DNA of 64,000 bases, taken from Tubiluchus corallicola (Eukaryota; Priapulida; Priapulimorpha; Priapulimorphida; Tubiluchidae). The position numbers and the translations under genes are program-made. A model generated the notes under the pieces. That model saw only the letters and a program-made list of their open reading frames with translations, had not been told where the DNA came from and did no database searches. Positions 1 to 11,834 of the stretch are shown here, piece after piece. How positions within the stretch are numbered: the stretch's first letter is position 1; every line of letters starts with the position of its first letter. The stretch is taken from positions 620,001 through 684,000 of the forward strand of contig JAQGDQ010000065.1 of NCBI GenBank assembly GCA_030141605.1, in the 5' to 3' direction.

Positions 1-251
1 TGAGGACATCATGTCATCATAAAACCAGTTTATTAAGCATGGAACCTGTTTTGTCTAGTAATGAATTAGTCACTCTCCATGATGGTTTACCGGATAACAG
101 GTTAGACGTATCGTTAGCCATATTTCGATAAAAATCACTCTGTTCTTAATGACTGTGACATGAATGTTGATCGGTTTTGGACGCTTGATCTTATTGGTAT
201 TTTAGAGTGTGCTACTGGTAATGGACTAAATGAAAGCTGAGCATAACTTTG

Positions 252-485
252 TTAACACGGTTGAGCACCAAGATGACGGGCGCTACTACACTTCCTGGCC
301 ATGGTGGAAGAAAGCTTTTCCATATTGCTTTTTAGTTTATTTACAGAAACGTGTGGATCTGAACTATGCGTATAGGTGGAGGTATCATCAACATATGAAA
401 TAATTTTATCATTTTTTACTGTTGCTGGTATATTACTAACATATATGTTGAACAATAAAGGGCCCAGTATTGTGCCTTTGAGCAC
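252..485 (-). pseudogene. LINE reverse transcriptase fragment
   Basis: The minus-strand translation contains a GxxLGPLLFNIYV segment followed about 20 residues later by SYVDDTS. These match RT block B (usually QGSVLGPLLF) and the catalytic x-[AV]-D-D block of non-LTR retrotransposons. Only about 78 codons are open. The usual PQGS is replaced by KGT and no thumb or endonuclease is adjacent, so this is a short relic, probably of the CR1/Jockey group. Bases 1-250 beside it show nothing I recognise. Confidence 0.7.
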
Positions 486-599
486 ATCCTTTTTAATACT
501 TCTCCACTCTGAATGTATTTATTGAGATAATTTTACTGTTTGAAGTCTATTGCTCATTTAATCATTTACTAGCAAAGACCCCGCATAAAATTTTGCGTA

Positions 600-1303
600 T
601 AAATCCATTTATAATCAACAATGCGCAAACAGTCCTCATTTATAACGCAAAACCAGTAGCAGCTATAGAACCTCCAATTAACTCATCACAGCTCCTCACG
701 GTGGAGACGTCTTAAAATACAGCCCACATCAACGTGCAGCCTGTTTTTCCTCTTTCTAAAGAGCTATATATATCTTCTTCCGAGAGTCCCACCAGGCGCC
801 GCTAGAACGTTTCTTCTGCAGGCTGTTTGGCAAAAAATTCGAGTTGGGTTCGCAAAAACGCCTGTTACGGGATACCATGGCCCTCCAGCGAAATCTATAT
901 ATGCCTACGTACATCTACCGGATATATATGGAAAACGGATTGGTGCTGATAACGCTTGCATAGCCAGTGTTGCACATCACATCACCCAGACCAAACTACA
1001 CCACACCCACTACACCACTCTACCAACAACACACCACAACCACCCTACCACCCCACCCCACCAACAACACCCGCAGCTCACACACCACACACACCAACTT
1101 CATATGGTGATCATGATGACTGTGATGATGATGATGACGACAGTGATGACGACACTTACAACACCAACACCAATACCAACAGTACAGCATCACAGCGAAA
1201 CTATTCAAAATATTTTGCACAAAGTCGAAACTGTGTGCTATAGCAAATGCTCTTAAACCAGTCTACCAATGCTTAATAATGCGAGGACATTCAACATATT
1301 TTT
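600..1303 (-). repeat. GT-rich VNTR composite repeat, copy A
   Basis: On the minus strand this copy has a leader containing GGTAGACTGG and CAGTTTCGA, then CAAAATATTTTG, a TGATG/GTCATCA-rich stretch and a degenerate GGTGTGG tandem region. It ends in a non-repetitive block with GGCGCCTGG and ACTCTCGGAAGAAGATAT. The same blocks recur near 13.8-14.6, 47.1-47.7 and 48.4-48.8 kb. The open frames seen on both strands here (His/Thr/Pro-rich or Cys/His/Val-rich) are products of the tandem repeat and not genes. Confidence 0.65.
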
Positions 1304-1603
1304 GTGTGCTGCTTCTCATATGATAATAAGCTAGCAGAATTTATTTATATGTACATTCTATAACACTGTAGAACGAAGGGTGGAGACAACGCCTGGAACA
1401 GCCGCAAACTTTTTCAAACTCAAAGACTATGGATGTTCAAAATAGCGTGCAACACGGGGGGGGGAGGTAGAAATGGGTCATGTGAATTGGGTACCTGTCC
1501 GCCGGCTGACCTAGGAACGGTTAACGAGGGCCGATAGTCGGGCCATTAGTTTTAGAACAGTGACATCCCAGTACTTTGTCAAAGTGACAGTAAATGGCAA
1601 TAG

Positions 1604-2480
1604 AGCGCTCAGAAGTCGGGATGCTCAGATAGCCAGCTTAAAGATCAGTTTGTATTGCATTGTATTGATCCAGATGACCGAGAGATTTCATAAGGGGGGG
1701 GGGGAGCGGTACGATGAGAGTTGGGGCTTTTTCGTCAATGTCAAGCAGGTAACCAGGTGTGGACTCTCTGTTGTATAGTCTTGAGGTAGGAGCTAACTTT
1801 CTATTGCTATCAGCGTAGACGTCTTCTGCGTAGTTGGATCGAGCCAACCCCTCTGAAGCACAAGTAACAACTCATATTAGGAACCGGACTGGGCCAATTA
1901 TTGGAACTAATAGATTGGCCAGTTCCAGAGTTAAGTGATTTTACTTATCATACTTCTTGGTAATGTGAATATAATTGTATTCAATTATTGGCAGTTGTTC
2001 ATTGTTATTAAAAGAACGGTTTTTACAAAATTGATTGTAATCTTGACTGAAACTGATTGTACAGCAAACCATTAACGCGATTCTCTGTTACTTGATTATT
2101 ATATCATATTGCGAACCCAGCTGAATTGTAATAGTTACAGATGTTTAGTATTTTAGAATTCTGTTAAAGTAATAACTTACATTAATTCCTGTTAGTGTTT
2201 GTGTTAATTATAATTGAGGATCACTTAAAGACAATAGCTAATCTGTAAATACACTATCTGTTACACGAATCGGGCACGGAACATTTTCACACTGAAGCGG
2301 CTTATTGCGGAGACTAGCTAGACAACTAGAGAGATAAAGATCTACTTCACAGCGCGTATTTCGTAGCTTGAGGTTGCTCTGGCATTTATGATTGCCATTC
2401 TTACCCAGCCTAAGCTCTCGTAATCGGGGATTAATTATTTGTTTAATTGCCTAATTAGGAGCCTGTACTACAATTGTATA
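1604..2480 (+). repeat. Dispersed repeat, copy 1 (interrupted)
   Basis: Bases 1609-1863 and 2335-2480 match 24700-25080 in the same order. Shared anchors include GCTCAGATAGCCAGC, a poly-G run after TTTCATAAG, GGTGTGGACTCTCTGT, CTTCTGCGTAGTTGGATC and CTTCACAGCGCGTATTTCG. Copy 1 carries about 470 extra bases (about 1864-2334) that copy 2 lacks. I see no coding capacity. It precedes a LINE coding fragment at 2545 and could be LINE 5' sequence, but copy 2 is not followed by the same ORF, so that is unproven. Confidence 0.6.
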
Positions 2481-2544
2481 ATATGTGTTTTCAAATGAAT
2501 CTGTTGATATTGTTTTTCAATTATTTGTTGACAAATTAGTGAAA

Positions 2545-3192
2545 ATGGCTGATTCGTATTTGCCTAATCAAGAAGTAACAATACGCCCACGCGATAAGCC
2601 TTAGATGAGTAGTCACGTTCGAAAGCTTAGAGTACAAAAAAAGTACCTAGAGTACGCAGAAATTATAAATTAAATAGGACGAACGCTTCGTGGCAGTCCT
2701 ATACTATACTACAGTAGAAATAAGTTCAATAATGCTGTTAAAAAAGCCAAACGTGACTGTTCAGACAAACAGAATGAGAAGCTATTAAATCCTGAAATAT
2801 GCTCTAAAGTCTGGCGGAAAATTACCAAAAGTTTTTACAAATATTCATGTGGCTATTTTATTCCTGCCATTATAGATGAAGCAGGTGCTGCCTTAGGCGA
2901 TGGTATTTCCAAATGCAATGCGTTTAATAATTACTTTGCCCAGCAGTGCCGTTTGGATATTTCAAATGCTGCATTACACAGATTCTATCCAAAACTGATA
3001 CATACATACGTGTCTCACATTACTCTACAAGAAGATTTAGTGAAAACGTTATCAAGTAACGCCTATACGAACAAATCTGTTGGGCCCGACGGAATCAGTA
3101 ACAAAGTACTTGAATTTTCTGCAGATTCATTATCCCGCTCAATTGCATGCATCCTAAATCATGTTTTTAAAGTGTCTGATCCAATCCTATAA
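2545..3192 (+). pseudogene. LINE ORF2 fragment: linker and start of RT
   Basis: A start ATGGCTGATTCG leads into a frame broken by in-frame stops near 2602 and 2671. From about 2719 it is open: RNKFNNAVKKAKRD, then VWRKITKSF, FNNYFAQQC and KSVGPDGISNKVL. This is the typical order of the linker between endonuclease and RT in CR1/Jockey-type LINEs, ending with RT block 1 (GPDGI). The frame stops shortly after block 1 at 3190, beside a CAA/CAG microsatellite, so the palm and thumb are absent. The family is clear; the clade is not. Confidence 0.7.
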
Positions 3193-3219
3193 TAAATTAT
3201 GTTTAAACTAAACTAAACT

Positions 3220-3279
3220 AACAACAATAACAACAACAATAACAACAACAACAACAACAGCAGCAGCAGCAGCAGCAGC

Positions 3280-3316
<37 letters not shown>

Positions 3317-3342
3317 GCAACAGCAGCAGCAGCAGCAGCGAC
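3220..3342. repeat. (AAC)n/(AGC)n compound microsatellite
   Basis: Runs of AAC/AAT triplets give way to AGC triplets and back. Poly-Leu and Ala/Val frames across it are artefacts of the repeat. It lies directly downstream of the LINE RT fragment. Confidence 0.95.
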
Positions 3343-3349
3343 AACTTTG

Positions 3350-4910
3350 AAGAATTGTATATCATATATGCTAGGTTTTGCTCGTTGTTGAGACAAATCA
3401 TAAAGTTTGTCGCTGCTTTGAAGACGGTTATAAATTCGACGTTAAACTTGAACATTTGTGCTTGATTTTGGCAAACGTTACAAAATTAATAAAATTTATA
3501 ACGTGTGTCGTCGATTTGGGCAATAAAACCTAATAACGTTTGCCACAACAGTGTTACAATATTTGTCGGCCGCAAGAAAAAAGTTGTTAGGGTTTCCTGT
3601 GTTGACGTTACAACTTTCATTGTTAACGATTTAGAACAGCTGACATTAGTTTGGCTTTGCCATAAAGTTTGTGGATATAACACTGCCTTTTTTGGAACAA
3701 CGTAATTATGTCATTAATGATTTCAAATTATAGTACCACCACCACCATAAACTGCATTTAAATTTACACACATGAAAACTTTTCAGCAATGAACCCAAAG
3801 CTACATAACTGTACTACTTTCAGACACAATTCGAATACGCATGTGTGTGTTACTAAATAAAATATATAGTTATTGTGTTAACAGAAATCGGCTGCGCTAG
3901 CAACATAATACTAGTACTACCAAGAAGATACGTGGAATGATTATGGAATCGTCTTTTTAGGCAAGTGTGAAAAACTCATTGGCCGGAAAGTGTGGTAAAA
4001 AACTTTAGCAACGAAATGAGTTCAACTGCTTTGTAAGTAAACCCATGCATAATTTTGTTCGTTTTAGGATTTGAGGATTTTCTTATATGATTATGCAAGT
4101 TTGTAGTGTCTGAAGTTTGGAATCTAAGACCAGAAGATTAAGTGTTTTAAGTTATGTCTAATTCTGCAGTTTGACATTAAATAACTTTTTTAACCTAACA
4201 CCTTCTACCATGTTTGAACGGCGGGGGGGGATTTATTTTAATTTTTTTTATAACTCATTGGTGCATCCCTTTGTAAGAAAACATCTAACAATAATTATTA
4301 AATTTTTGTCGGTTTGTTACTTGCCTGACATTAGTACTGAAAGGATTAAATTGACTTCAAAAATTTTGGTCAGTTTGTTTACTGTAATTATGTTCGTTTG
4401 GAATTCTTTTATTATTATGCAATTTGTGTTGTTGCTACCATCAAATTTTCTCTTTTGAACTGCAATCAGTGATAATTATAACTGTTTAATTTGCTTATCA
4501 GTAGAATAAGCAAAAGTAGAAAAACAGAACAAAAAAATAGTATTTTGTAGAAAAATAATATTGTAAATTTGCTGTTAGGCTATTATATGCAGGAATCTAC
4601 GAATTTTAGTGTTTGGGAAGTATTAATAAGAGCTTAGGTGACAATGACACGATGACATTTTAGGCCTTAGCTTATGTTGTCTTACACACAGTTCAAGTCT
4701 CAAGGGTAATTAAAAATCTTTTGATTTACAAGCAATCTTTCAGGTGTGTGAAATGTGAAAGTGGAATTACTTTTGTATAGTTCAGACGTAACACGCTCGC
4801 CACTATTATTTGCACATTAACATGGAGTTTCACTGTCGAACCTTCTTGATTTACCCCGACTTTTATTATCAAGATTGAGCGTCACAGTTTGACTTACCAC
4901 TGCTTTTTAA
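3350..4910. other. No recognisable gene
   Basis: AT-rich sequence with only short open frames (at most 95 codons, Phe/Leu-rich). I see no protein motif, splice-compatible exon series or repeat end here. Confidence 0.5.
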
Positions 4911-4913
4911 TAC

Positions 4914-5075
<162 letters not shown>

Positions 5076-6350
5076 TACGAGCAATACAGTGCGTCTCGTC
5101 ATTCGTTACAATAAAATACAATTAGGTGTAAATTTCAAAAAGTAAAAAACAAATTTAAAATACAAGTAAAAAATGCTACGGGTTCAAAACAGAAAAGCAA
5201 ACATTTCAAAAACTGTAATGGTTTAGCTGCACACTCGAAAATTCTTTAAAAAAGTATAATATATAATAGCAATCAGGTGAAATGAGAATTAAGTGAAAAT
5301 ACCTAGATTTGCTTCTGATTATAAGTCTGTAATAAAATAATAATATGTAATATAAAAATGAGGATGAGACAAATCTAACACAAATAGTTACTACAGTGCG
5401 TATTAAATTCTAAACAGGTGTGTCTCTAATCTTCGTTTAAAACAATCCTTTGATTTGATGTCACATAGATGACACAGTTGTCTGCTGCATTAATGTGGCG
5501 CAGATACTGAGACGGTTCTCTCCCGTTAGGTCTTGTTGAGCTTTCCCACTGGCACTGACAGTGGTGTTTGTTTGCCTAACGGATAGCTTGAGCTGGTATG
5601 TGATAATTAATAATTTCTGAAATGCATTTAGTTTAGTTAAGTTTAATTTAATTTATTTGACATCCATAAAAATATTACAATAAAATAGATAAAAACATTG
5701 AATCATTGTCAATCAATAAAATAATCATGAAGAGACACATGGTGTAGAAGAGACACACAGAGATACACTACTTAAGTGCAACTTATGATAACATTACAAA
5801 ATCTTCTAATGAAAATAATGTTAGACCAGGGGTGTGCAAATTATCTGACTAACGGGCACATTAAACTTTCCTGCAAATTCTAACGATTCTTCTGCATCTG
5901 TTCTGCGCACATCATTACTAGTACACTCAGGAAAACTATTCTAGTAGTTATTAAAATTTATTTTAAAAACCATAGATTTCAACATTCATGTCAGACAGTG
6001 GTAATTTTATTGCCATGCATATTAGTATAGTGGATCACGCAGTCTGTGTAGTACCACATAGTGCATATTAATCTGTCTTGAAACACTCGATGTTCTTCTT
6101 CAATCTCCCTCTTTTTATCCATGTTCAGATCTACAAGAACACACTGAAGAATACACCTGATGAAATGATGAAACAGCCACTGATCAAGGTGTGCATTACT
6201 GAGCCTAAGCAGAAACTAAAATCTCGGAATCCCCCTATATCAGGAGCGGCCACACTTTTTCAGCTTGCTGGTTAAATACAAATCGATTTGCCCAGTCGTC
6301 TTCTTGGTAATAGCAGGTAGATCATTTTGACTTGGTTATTTTATAATCCA
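5076..6350. other. AT-rich, no gene recognised; possible LINE 3' UTR
   Basis: No ORF above 65 codons and no protein motif. Bases 5076-5600 follow an AAT array in the same arrangement as the 3' UTR of the LINE at 6.5-7.3 kb, which suggests LINE-derived non-coding sequence, but there is no coding anchor. Confidence 0.4.
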
Positions 6351-6351
6351 A

Positions 6352-6500
<149 letters not shown>

Positions 6501-7339
6501 TTATTTTTTGCCTTCAAAATAACAATCATAGATATTTTGTAACATTGATATACAAAGATTAAAGAAGGGCGGGATGGCGAAAGACCAAAAGGTCATCTAG
6601 TCTGCCATCCCTAAATAGTGAGTCTACTAACTTCAGCATGGCGAGCAATATTGTTAGAACAAAATGAAGATTTGAATAGGAAAACAGATCAAAATTATAT
6701 TAACAGCAAACAATTATGGTAAATAAAATTATGCAAATTTACGCAAAACAAAGTGAAAACAAAATTAGTAAAGCAGAGTTCTATGGGCAAAACTAACTAA
6801 TTAAAAGCAAAATAGCTAACAAACTAATTTGACTATGCAATAATGACACAAAAAGAAGCAAAGTTGCATGTACCTGTAAGGCCATACTGGTTTTAAATTA
6901 AATGAATAGCAAATAACTGTATATTATTAATGCTATTTTTAATATGATTATCTACCGAAAATGACTAAAAAATTTAATAATAAGACCATTTTATCTACTT
7001 TATTAATACTTTTCGAACCTGGTTATATTTTTTAAGATTAAAGAGATATGCCATTTATGTTTAAGGTGTATTAAGTTTATGTAAAGGTACGGTAAATAAT
7101 TAATACTGGTGTGGTCATGTTTGAACTTGTGTATTACTTCAAGAAAAACATTGTAAGTGCGGGTTTGGGTTGATTGTTATTTAATTAAAGATGACGCAAT
7201 AAAGCACTCAACATAAACAAGTAATGAAATTGACTAGCAGCAGAGACAGCAAACAAGAAAAAGAAAAGCAAATTTAAATGTAAATAGATAGTGTATTAGT
7301 GTATTAACTGTATTACCAAACAATATAATTTCTTTATCT

Positions 7340-8920
7340 TTAATTGACACTATAATTATGTATTAAATTCAATCTATGCTGGTTGGCTAATGCATGTAGT
7401 GAGTTTGTATTTTTAATTGCACTACCCAGCTCATTCCATAAAATTACATCTTTGTGCTTAATAGAATTCAACCCCCATAATGTCTGATACCTAGTTTGAT
7501 AAAATTTGTCACTCGTAGAAGACCTTGTTGAATAATTGTGTATTTGACTACTTTTTACAAAATAGTTATTGTATAATTCAGGGAGCAGATTGTTAGTGTA
7601 TCTGTACATAAATTTAGCTAGTTCCAGTTTGTAAATGTCTCTTATTTTTAGTAGTTTGAGTTTGATGTATGAAGGAGTTGCGTGATCGCGAATTTTGGCA
7701 AATGTCATTATTTTTACAATTTTGTTTTGCGCAGTCGTTACAGGCTGTAGTGCACTAGCAGATGCAGTTCCCCAACATACAGGAGTAATAAAAAAGGAGT
7801 GTGGATTAGCATTACCCATGTAGTCTAGATATGATTGACCACCAGCTTGCGTAATTCTATTAGCAAGATTAGTACCAATATTTGCAAAAAACTCATTGAA
7901 CTGATTAGCTATTACTGTTGGATCTTTTGTTTCAGCTCCATTAAAAGCTATCTTGTTAGGAAGTATACGTGATTTATTTTTAATTCGAACAATGTCATTA
8001 ATGGCATGCCATGTTTTTTCATGTTATTTTTATTTTCTGTTAGAAGTTTATTAAAGTAATTTTTCTTGGATTGTTCTTTAATGTGGTTTAGTTTATTTGA
8101 ATAATTATTGTATTGTCGTTTTTTATATAGCGAATTAGATAGTTTGTTTGACGTGTACATTTTTGCTACGAGTTTTAATAGATTGTAATATACCAGTAGT
8201 TACCCATGGTTTACTAAAAGTTTGTTTTTCTTTTCGAGAAAGAGTTTTTAAAGGTGCATGGATGTTTACTGTTTGTAAAAACTGTTCTGCGAATTTATTA
8301 AACAAGCTATTTATGTCATCATCACTTGCATCTATGTTAGTCATATTTCTTTGTAGCTCGTTTATGAATAACTGACAGTTAAAGTTTTTTGTGGATCTAA
8401 TGTTTTTTGTATTGTTGTTTATAAAGATGAGCAGATTTTGCTAAAGCAAATATAGGAAGGTGATCAGAAACTTGGTACAGAATAACACCTGCATATATGG
8501 GTATATCAAGATTTATTAGTGTATATGTGGTCGATTAGCGTACTGGAGGTGTTAATTATACGAGAGTGGGCTGGGTGGTAATTGGTACAAATTGATTAGA
8601 GAACAATGTGTTGATGTAGTCATTTATATATGTTTTCTTTTGATGTTGCAGCAGGTCAATATTGATATCCCCACAGATATATCCTGTTTTGCCCGATTTA
8701 TTGATTTTACTTATGGATTCACTTAATTCTTCATGGAAATGAGGCACAGAATTATTGGGATGTCTATATATGACGCTAAAAATTATTGTTTTTTTATTGT
8801 TGATTGGGGTAAGTTCAAGCCAGATGTCTTCGACTTGAATTCTGCTAACTGTGTTTGGTAATATGTTGCTAGTTTTAGTACACTTAATTTTCAAATCTGG
8901 CCTTTCAGTATACTGCAAAT

Positions 8921-8956
<36 letters not shown>

Positions 8957-9540
8957 ACTCCCCTGCTAGCGTAGAAGAATTTTGCTGGAAGAAATGGTAT
9001 CCTGGTGTGTGGCAGAAAAATGCCGAATTAACCTGCAGTCGAGTTTCCGATATTGCAATAATATCTGGCATCTCGTTAAAAGCATGCAAAACATCCCACA
9101 TACTGCTAAAGTTTTTAGTAAGACTGTTAGTATTGAAATAGATTAGTAAGAGATCTGCTTGTGATTTAGATAAGCTTCGGTCAGTATTTAGAGTAAGAAG
9201 TTTGAAGTACTTACACTCGTGCTGCAATCTATAATTATCAGGATCAATAGGGTCACGCATATTAGAAGAGAGAAGAAAAGAATCCGTAAGTGAAGCACGT
9301 GCTTGTGCTTGAAGGTACAAGTTCAAATAATTCCTCATTATCCGTACTCTGAAGTGGCAGAACAGAATTAATACACCTTAAACAGAAATATTTTTCACTA
9401 CTGTTTGCTAGTTTCTTGATATTTTCAATAGATAATGTAGTGCACTTGGGCGTCCAAGAACAGCATATATCACAATATATGCTTTTTTGGTTATCCTTAT
9501 ATGTTTTAGCACAAAACGTGCATGGATAAAGAATCCTGTT
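7340..9540 (-). pseudogene. LINE-A ORF2: PHD-like finger, APE endonuclease, linker and C-terminal domain; RT missing
   Basis: From the N-terminus: a cysteine-rich finger (CTFCAKTYK, YCDICCSW, YFCLRCINS; about 9535-9395). Next come endonuclease motifs IYFNTNSL, AISETRL, VIYRHPN, CGDINIDLL and, near 8440, SDHLPIFA. Then a linker ends in FNEFFANIG and NPHSFFITP near 7790. The protein passes directly into a CWGTASASALQP segment and the usual C-terminal region (IHNYSTRS, LWNEL), so the RT blocks (about 300 residues) are absent. A (TA)n run at 8926-8953 and several frame changes also break the endonuclease. The protein cannot be active. Confidence 0.75.
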
Positions 9541-9713
9541 TAATTAAAAAAAATGAGTCTACTGTTATAGATACTAATCTACATTTCACATAGTTTATCA
9601 AGATCACTTTGGTATTTAATTTCTATGTTCTCACTTGTATCACCCCTTCGCAAATAGATAGATCCATTCCTAGTCGAAAGGTATTTATAGTTTCTATTTT
9701 TTGCTGAATACTG

Positions 9714-10393
9714 TTACAATGATACATAAACATAAACATCATTTACATAAATCCTATTACTAGTATAATCAGGACAGTCTAGCGAGTTAGTGTTACCAGC
9801 AGCTTTCCTCTTCCCATAAAATTCGTCGCGTTTATCTCTTCTAACAAACTTGGCTACTATCTTAGGACAGGTACCTGGTTTAGAAAGTAATCTATGAGCA
9901 GTACTCAAATCTTCTTCATCTAATGTAATCCCCATATCGCGAGCAACACTGATAACAATTTGATTTGTATTTTCCTTCTGTATCACTGGTATACCAGAAA
10001 TCTCAATTGAGTCCCTTCGGATGTACTGCTCTAATTTGTCCACCTCCTCATTTTTGCCGTATACCTTTTGCTGTAGTTGTGCCACTGTATCTTTTAACAA
10101 TCTGTTTTCCGTTCTAAGACTAATGACTTCTTGCTTTATGATTCCCATATCCTCTCTAAAATGGTTAAAAATGTCAGATATAATACTCTGGGAAACTTTT
10201 ACCTCGTCGACTTTCTTTTGTAAATTTGTTATCTTGCCATTCATGTCGCCTATCTTGTGTTGAATATCTAGTAGAATATGCATCACTGAGTTATTATCCT
10301 CTCTTGCTGTGCTAGCATTATACTGTAGAATTTGCCCTCCACTAATATCCTCTGGTACTTGCCCTCTTAGGGTCAATATTTGCGGGGAGTGCT
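9714..10393 (-). pseudogene. LINE-A ORF1 protein, C-terminal part (coiled coil plus RRM-like)
   Basis: The translation has a long heptad-rich region (ILLDIQHKIGDMNGKITNLQ, then VAQLQQKVYGKNEEVDKLEQ). After it comes YIRRDSIEISGIPV, a DMGI..DEEDLSTAHRL stretch and IVAKFVRRDKRDEFYGKRK. This coiled coil followed by an RNA-binding domain is the layout of LINE ORF1 nucleic-acid chaperones. The N-terminal part continues at 11310-11593 beyond an inserted element. The frames on the two sides of the insertion differ by one base, so a further indel exists. Confidence 0.75.
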
Positions 10394-10405
10394 TGTCGGT
10401 GCTCT

Positions 10406-11297
10406 TACTTACTTGCTGCCCCCACCAGGTGGAGGCACGCCAGCACAGGTAACATCCCGAACCATCGCACGCCACTGCTTCCGGTCCTCGCAGTACAATG
10501 GCAGCTCTGTGAGATCGACGGAAACTTGGTGGTAGCGGTCCAGCCCAAGAGGAGACACAATATCGCGCTTGATTTGATGCTAGAAATGCTTTTGTTGACC
10601 TCCTCTGCGCATGCCGAGAACGCGCCTTAGCAATTTGGTTTCAAACGAGTTAAGACGTCTTTCGTACTCTGCTGGGATAGTCCAGGTTTCACTGCCATAC
10701 ATCAGCGTGGATAGAACGCTGGCTTTGAACACACGGAGTTTAGTCTCAATGAATATTGCGGGTTGCTGCTAAACAAACTTGTCGAGGTCCCAAAAAGTAC
10801 CACAGGCAAAACCGATCCGCCGATGAATCTCCATTGTGCAGGAACCGTCGTTCGAGATTTGGCTGCCCAGGTAAGTAAAGGATGCGACCAGCTCGATGGT
10901 GTGCCCATTGAGCTGTATGACGTCATTGTTGAAGTCTGATCCGATGCACATCGCCTTGGTTTTCTCGACACTAATTATTAGGCCGTATAGTGCTGCGTCC
11001 TTTGAAAGGATATCCAAGAACTTATTCATGATTTCATGTGCATAATTCGATCGATGACGAAGTTGAAGAGCGTGGGGTGACAATGGGTTTCCTTGGTGGA
11101 CACCTGTGATTACATCAAATAGCTCGCCGAGGTAGCCGTACACCCGGACTCTGCTGTTGCTGCCGGCATAGATGGACCTGGAACAACTTCCACAGATGCT
11201 CTCAGTCAACTGAATCGAAGGCTGCTGCGAAGTCAACGAAACATGCCACAAAAGGTTGTTGGAATTGCAAGTGCCACTCAACGATGCGACGAAGCGG
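10406..11297 (-). mobile_element. 5'-truncated LINE fragment inserted in LINE-A ORF1, with 12-bp target duplication
   Basis: The minus strand carries RT and thumb motifs: IYAGSNSRVRVYG, FDVITGVHQGNPLSP (block B), VEKTKAMCIGSD, FTYLGSQISNDGS and, after a stop, STLMYGSETWTIP and LLRRVLGM. These belong to RTE-like or related LINEs and differ from LINE-A. The catalytic ADD block is deleted between the SP and NKFLD segments. The direct repeat TGTCGGTGCTCT occurs at 10394-10405 and again at 11298-11309 and brackets the insert, as expected from target-primed insertion. Confidence 0.75.
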
Positions 11298-11309
11298 TGT
11301 CGGTGCTCT

Positions 11310-11593
11310 ATTTGTATTTGGTCTCTATTGACATCAGTGCGAGGTCTATTTTGTAACTGTGGTGAGTTATAACGGCATTGAGGATTATTACTGTACATAC
11401 CTCCTGTACTAACGTAAGTACACGTTGGCGTTCTAGACATCTCAGCAGCAGGGTCATTCTGTGTTACAGCAGACTTCGTCCTCGGCAATGTATCCATAGG
11501 TAAATTACTCGATTGGCTCTCGTTGATTTGTTGATTACGTATCACAATAGATGAATCTGCAGAAATTGTTGACGCTGTACTGGCGGTAGCCAT
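11310..11593 (-). pseudogene. LINE-A ORF1 protein, N-terminal part
   Basis: Starts MATASTASTISADSS and continues as a Ser/Thr/Asn/Gln-rich, probably disordered stretch, as in many LINE ORF1 N-termini. It is open up to the target duplication at 11298-11309, where the foreign LINE fragment begins. I assign it to LINE-A ORF1 from position and strand only; there is no diagnostic motif. Confidence 0.5.
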
Positions 11594-11834
11594 TTTGGAA
11601 CTTTCAGGCTGTTTGCTCTTGATCTCGTAGTTACACCAAGTGCTGACGTATTATTCGAATTCTGAGCAACTAGTTTACCTTTCGCTTTTATGCTCTTGTA
11701 AGGCATTGCATAGCCATCATAACTTGATACTATAACGTGTTTTCACAGGTCTTTTATCTCAAAATATCTTGGATTTTTCTTGCACCACATTACATTTACT
11801 GGTTGCTATTCTCAACTGCCAAATCTTTGACCAA

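Noticed and set aside
956-1243. His/Thr/Pro- and Asp-rich frame as a gene
   Set aside because: It is the VNTR and CATCATC tract of a dispersed repeat; the other copies do not keep the frame.
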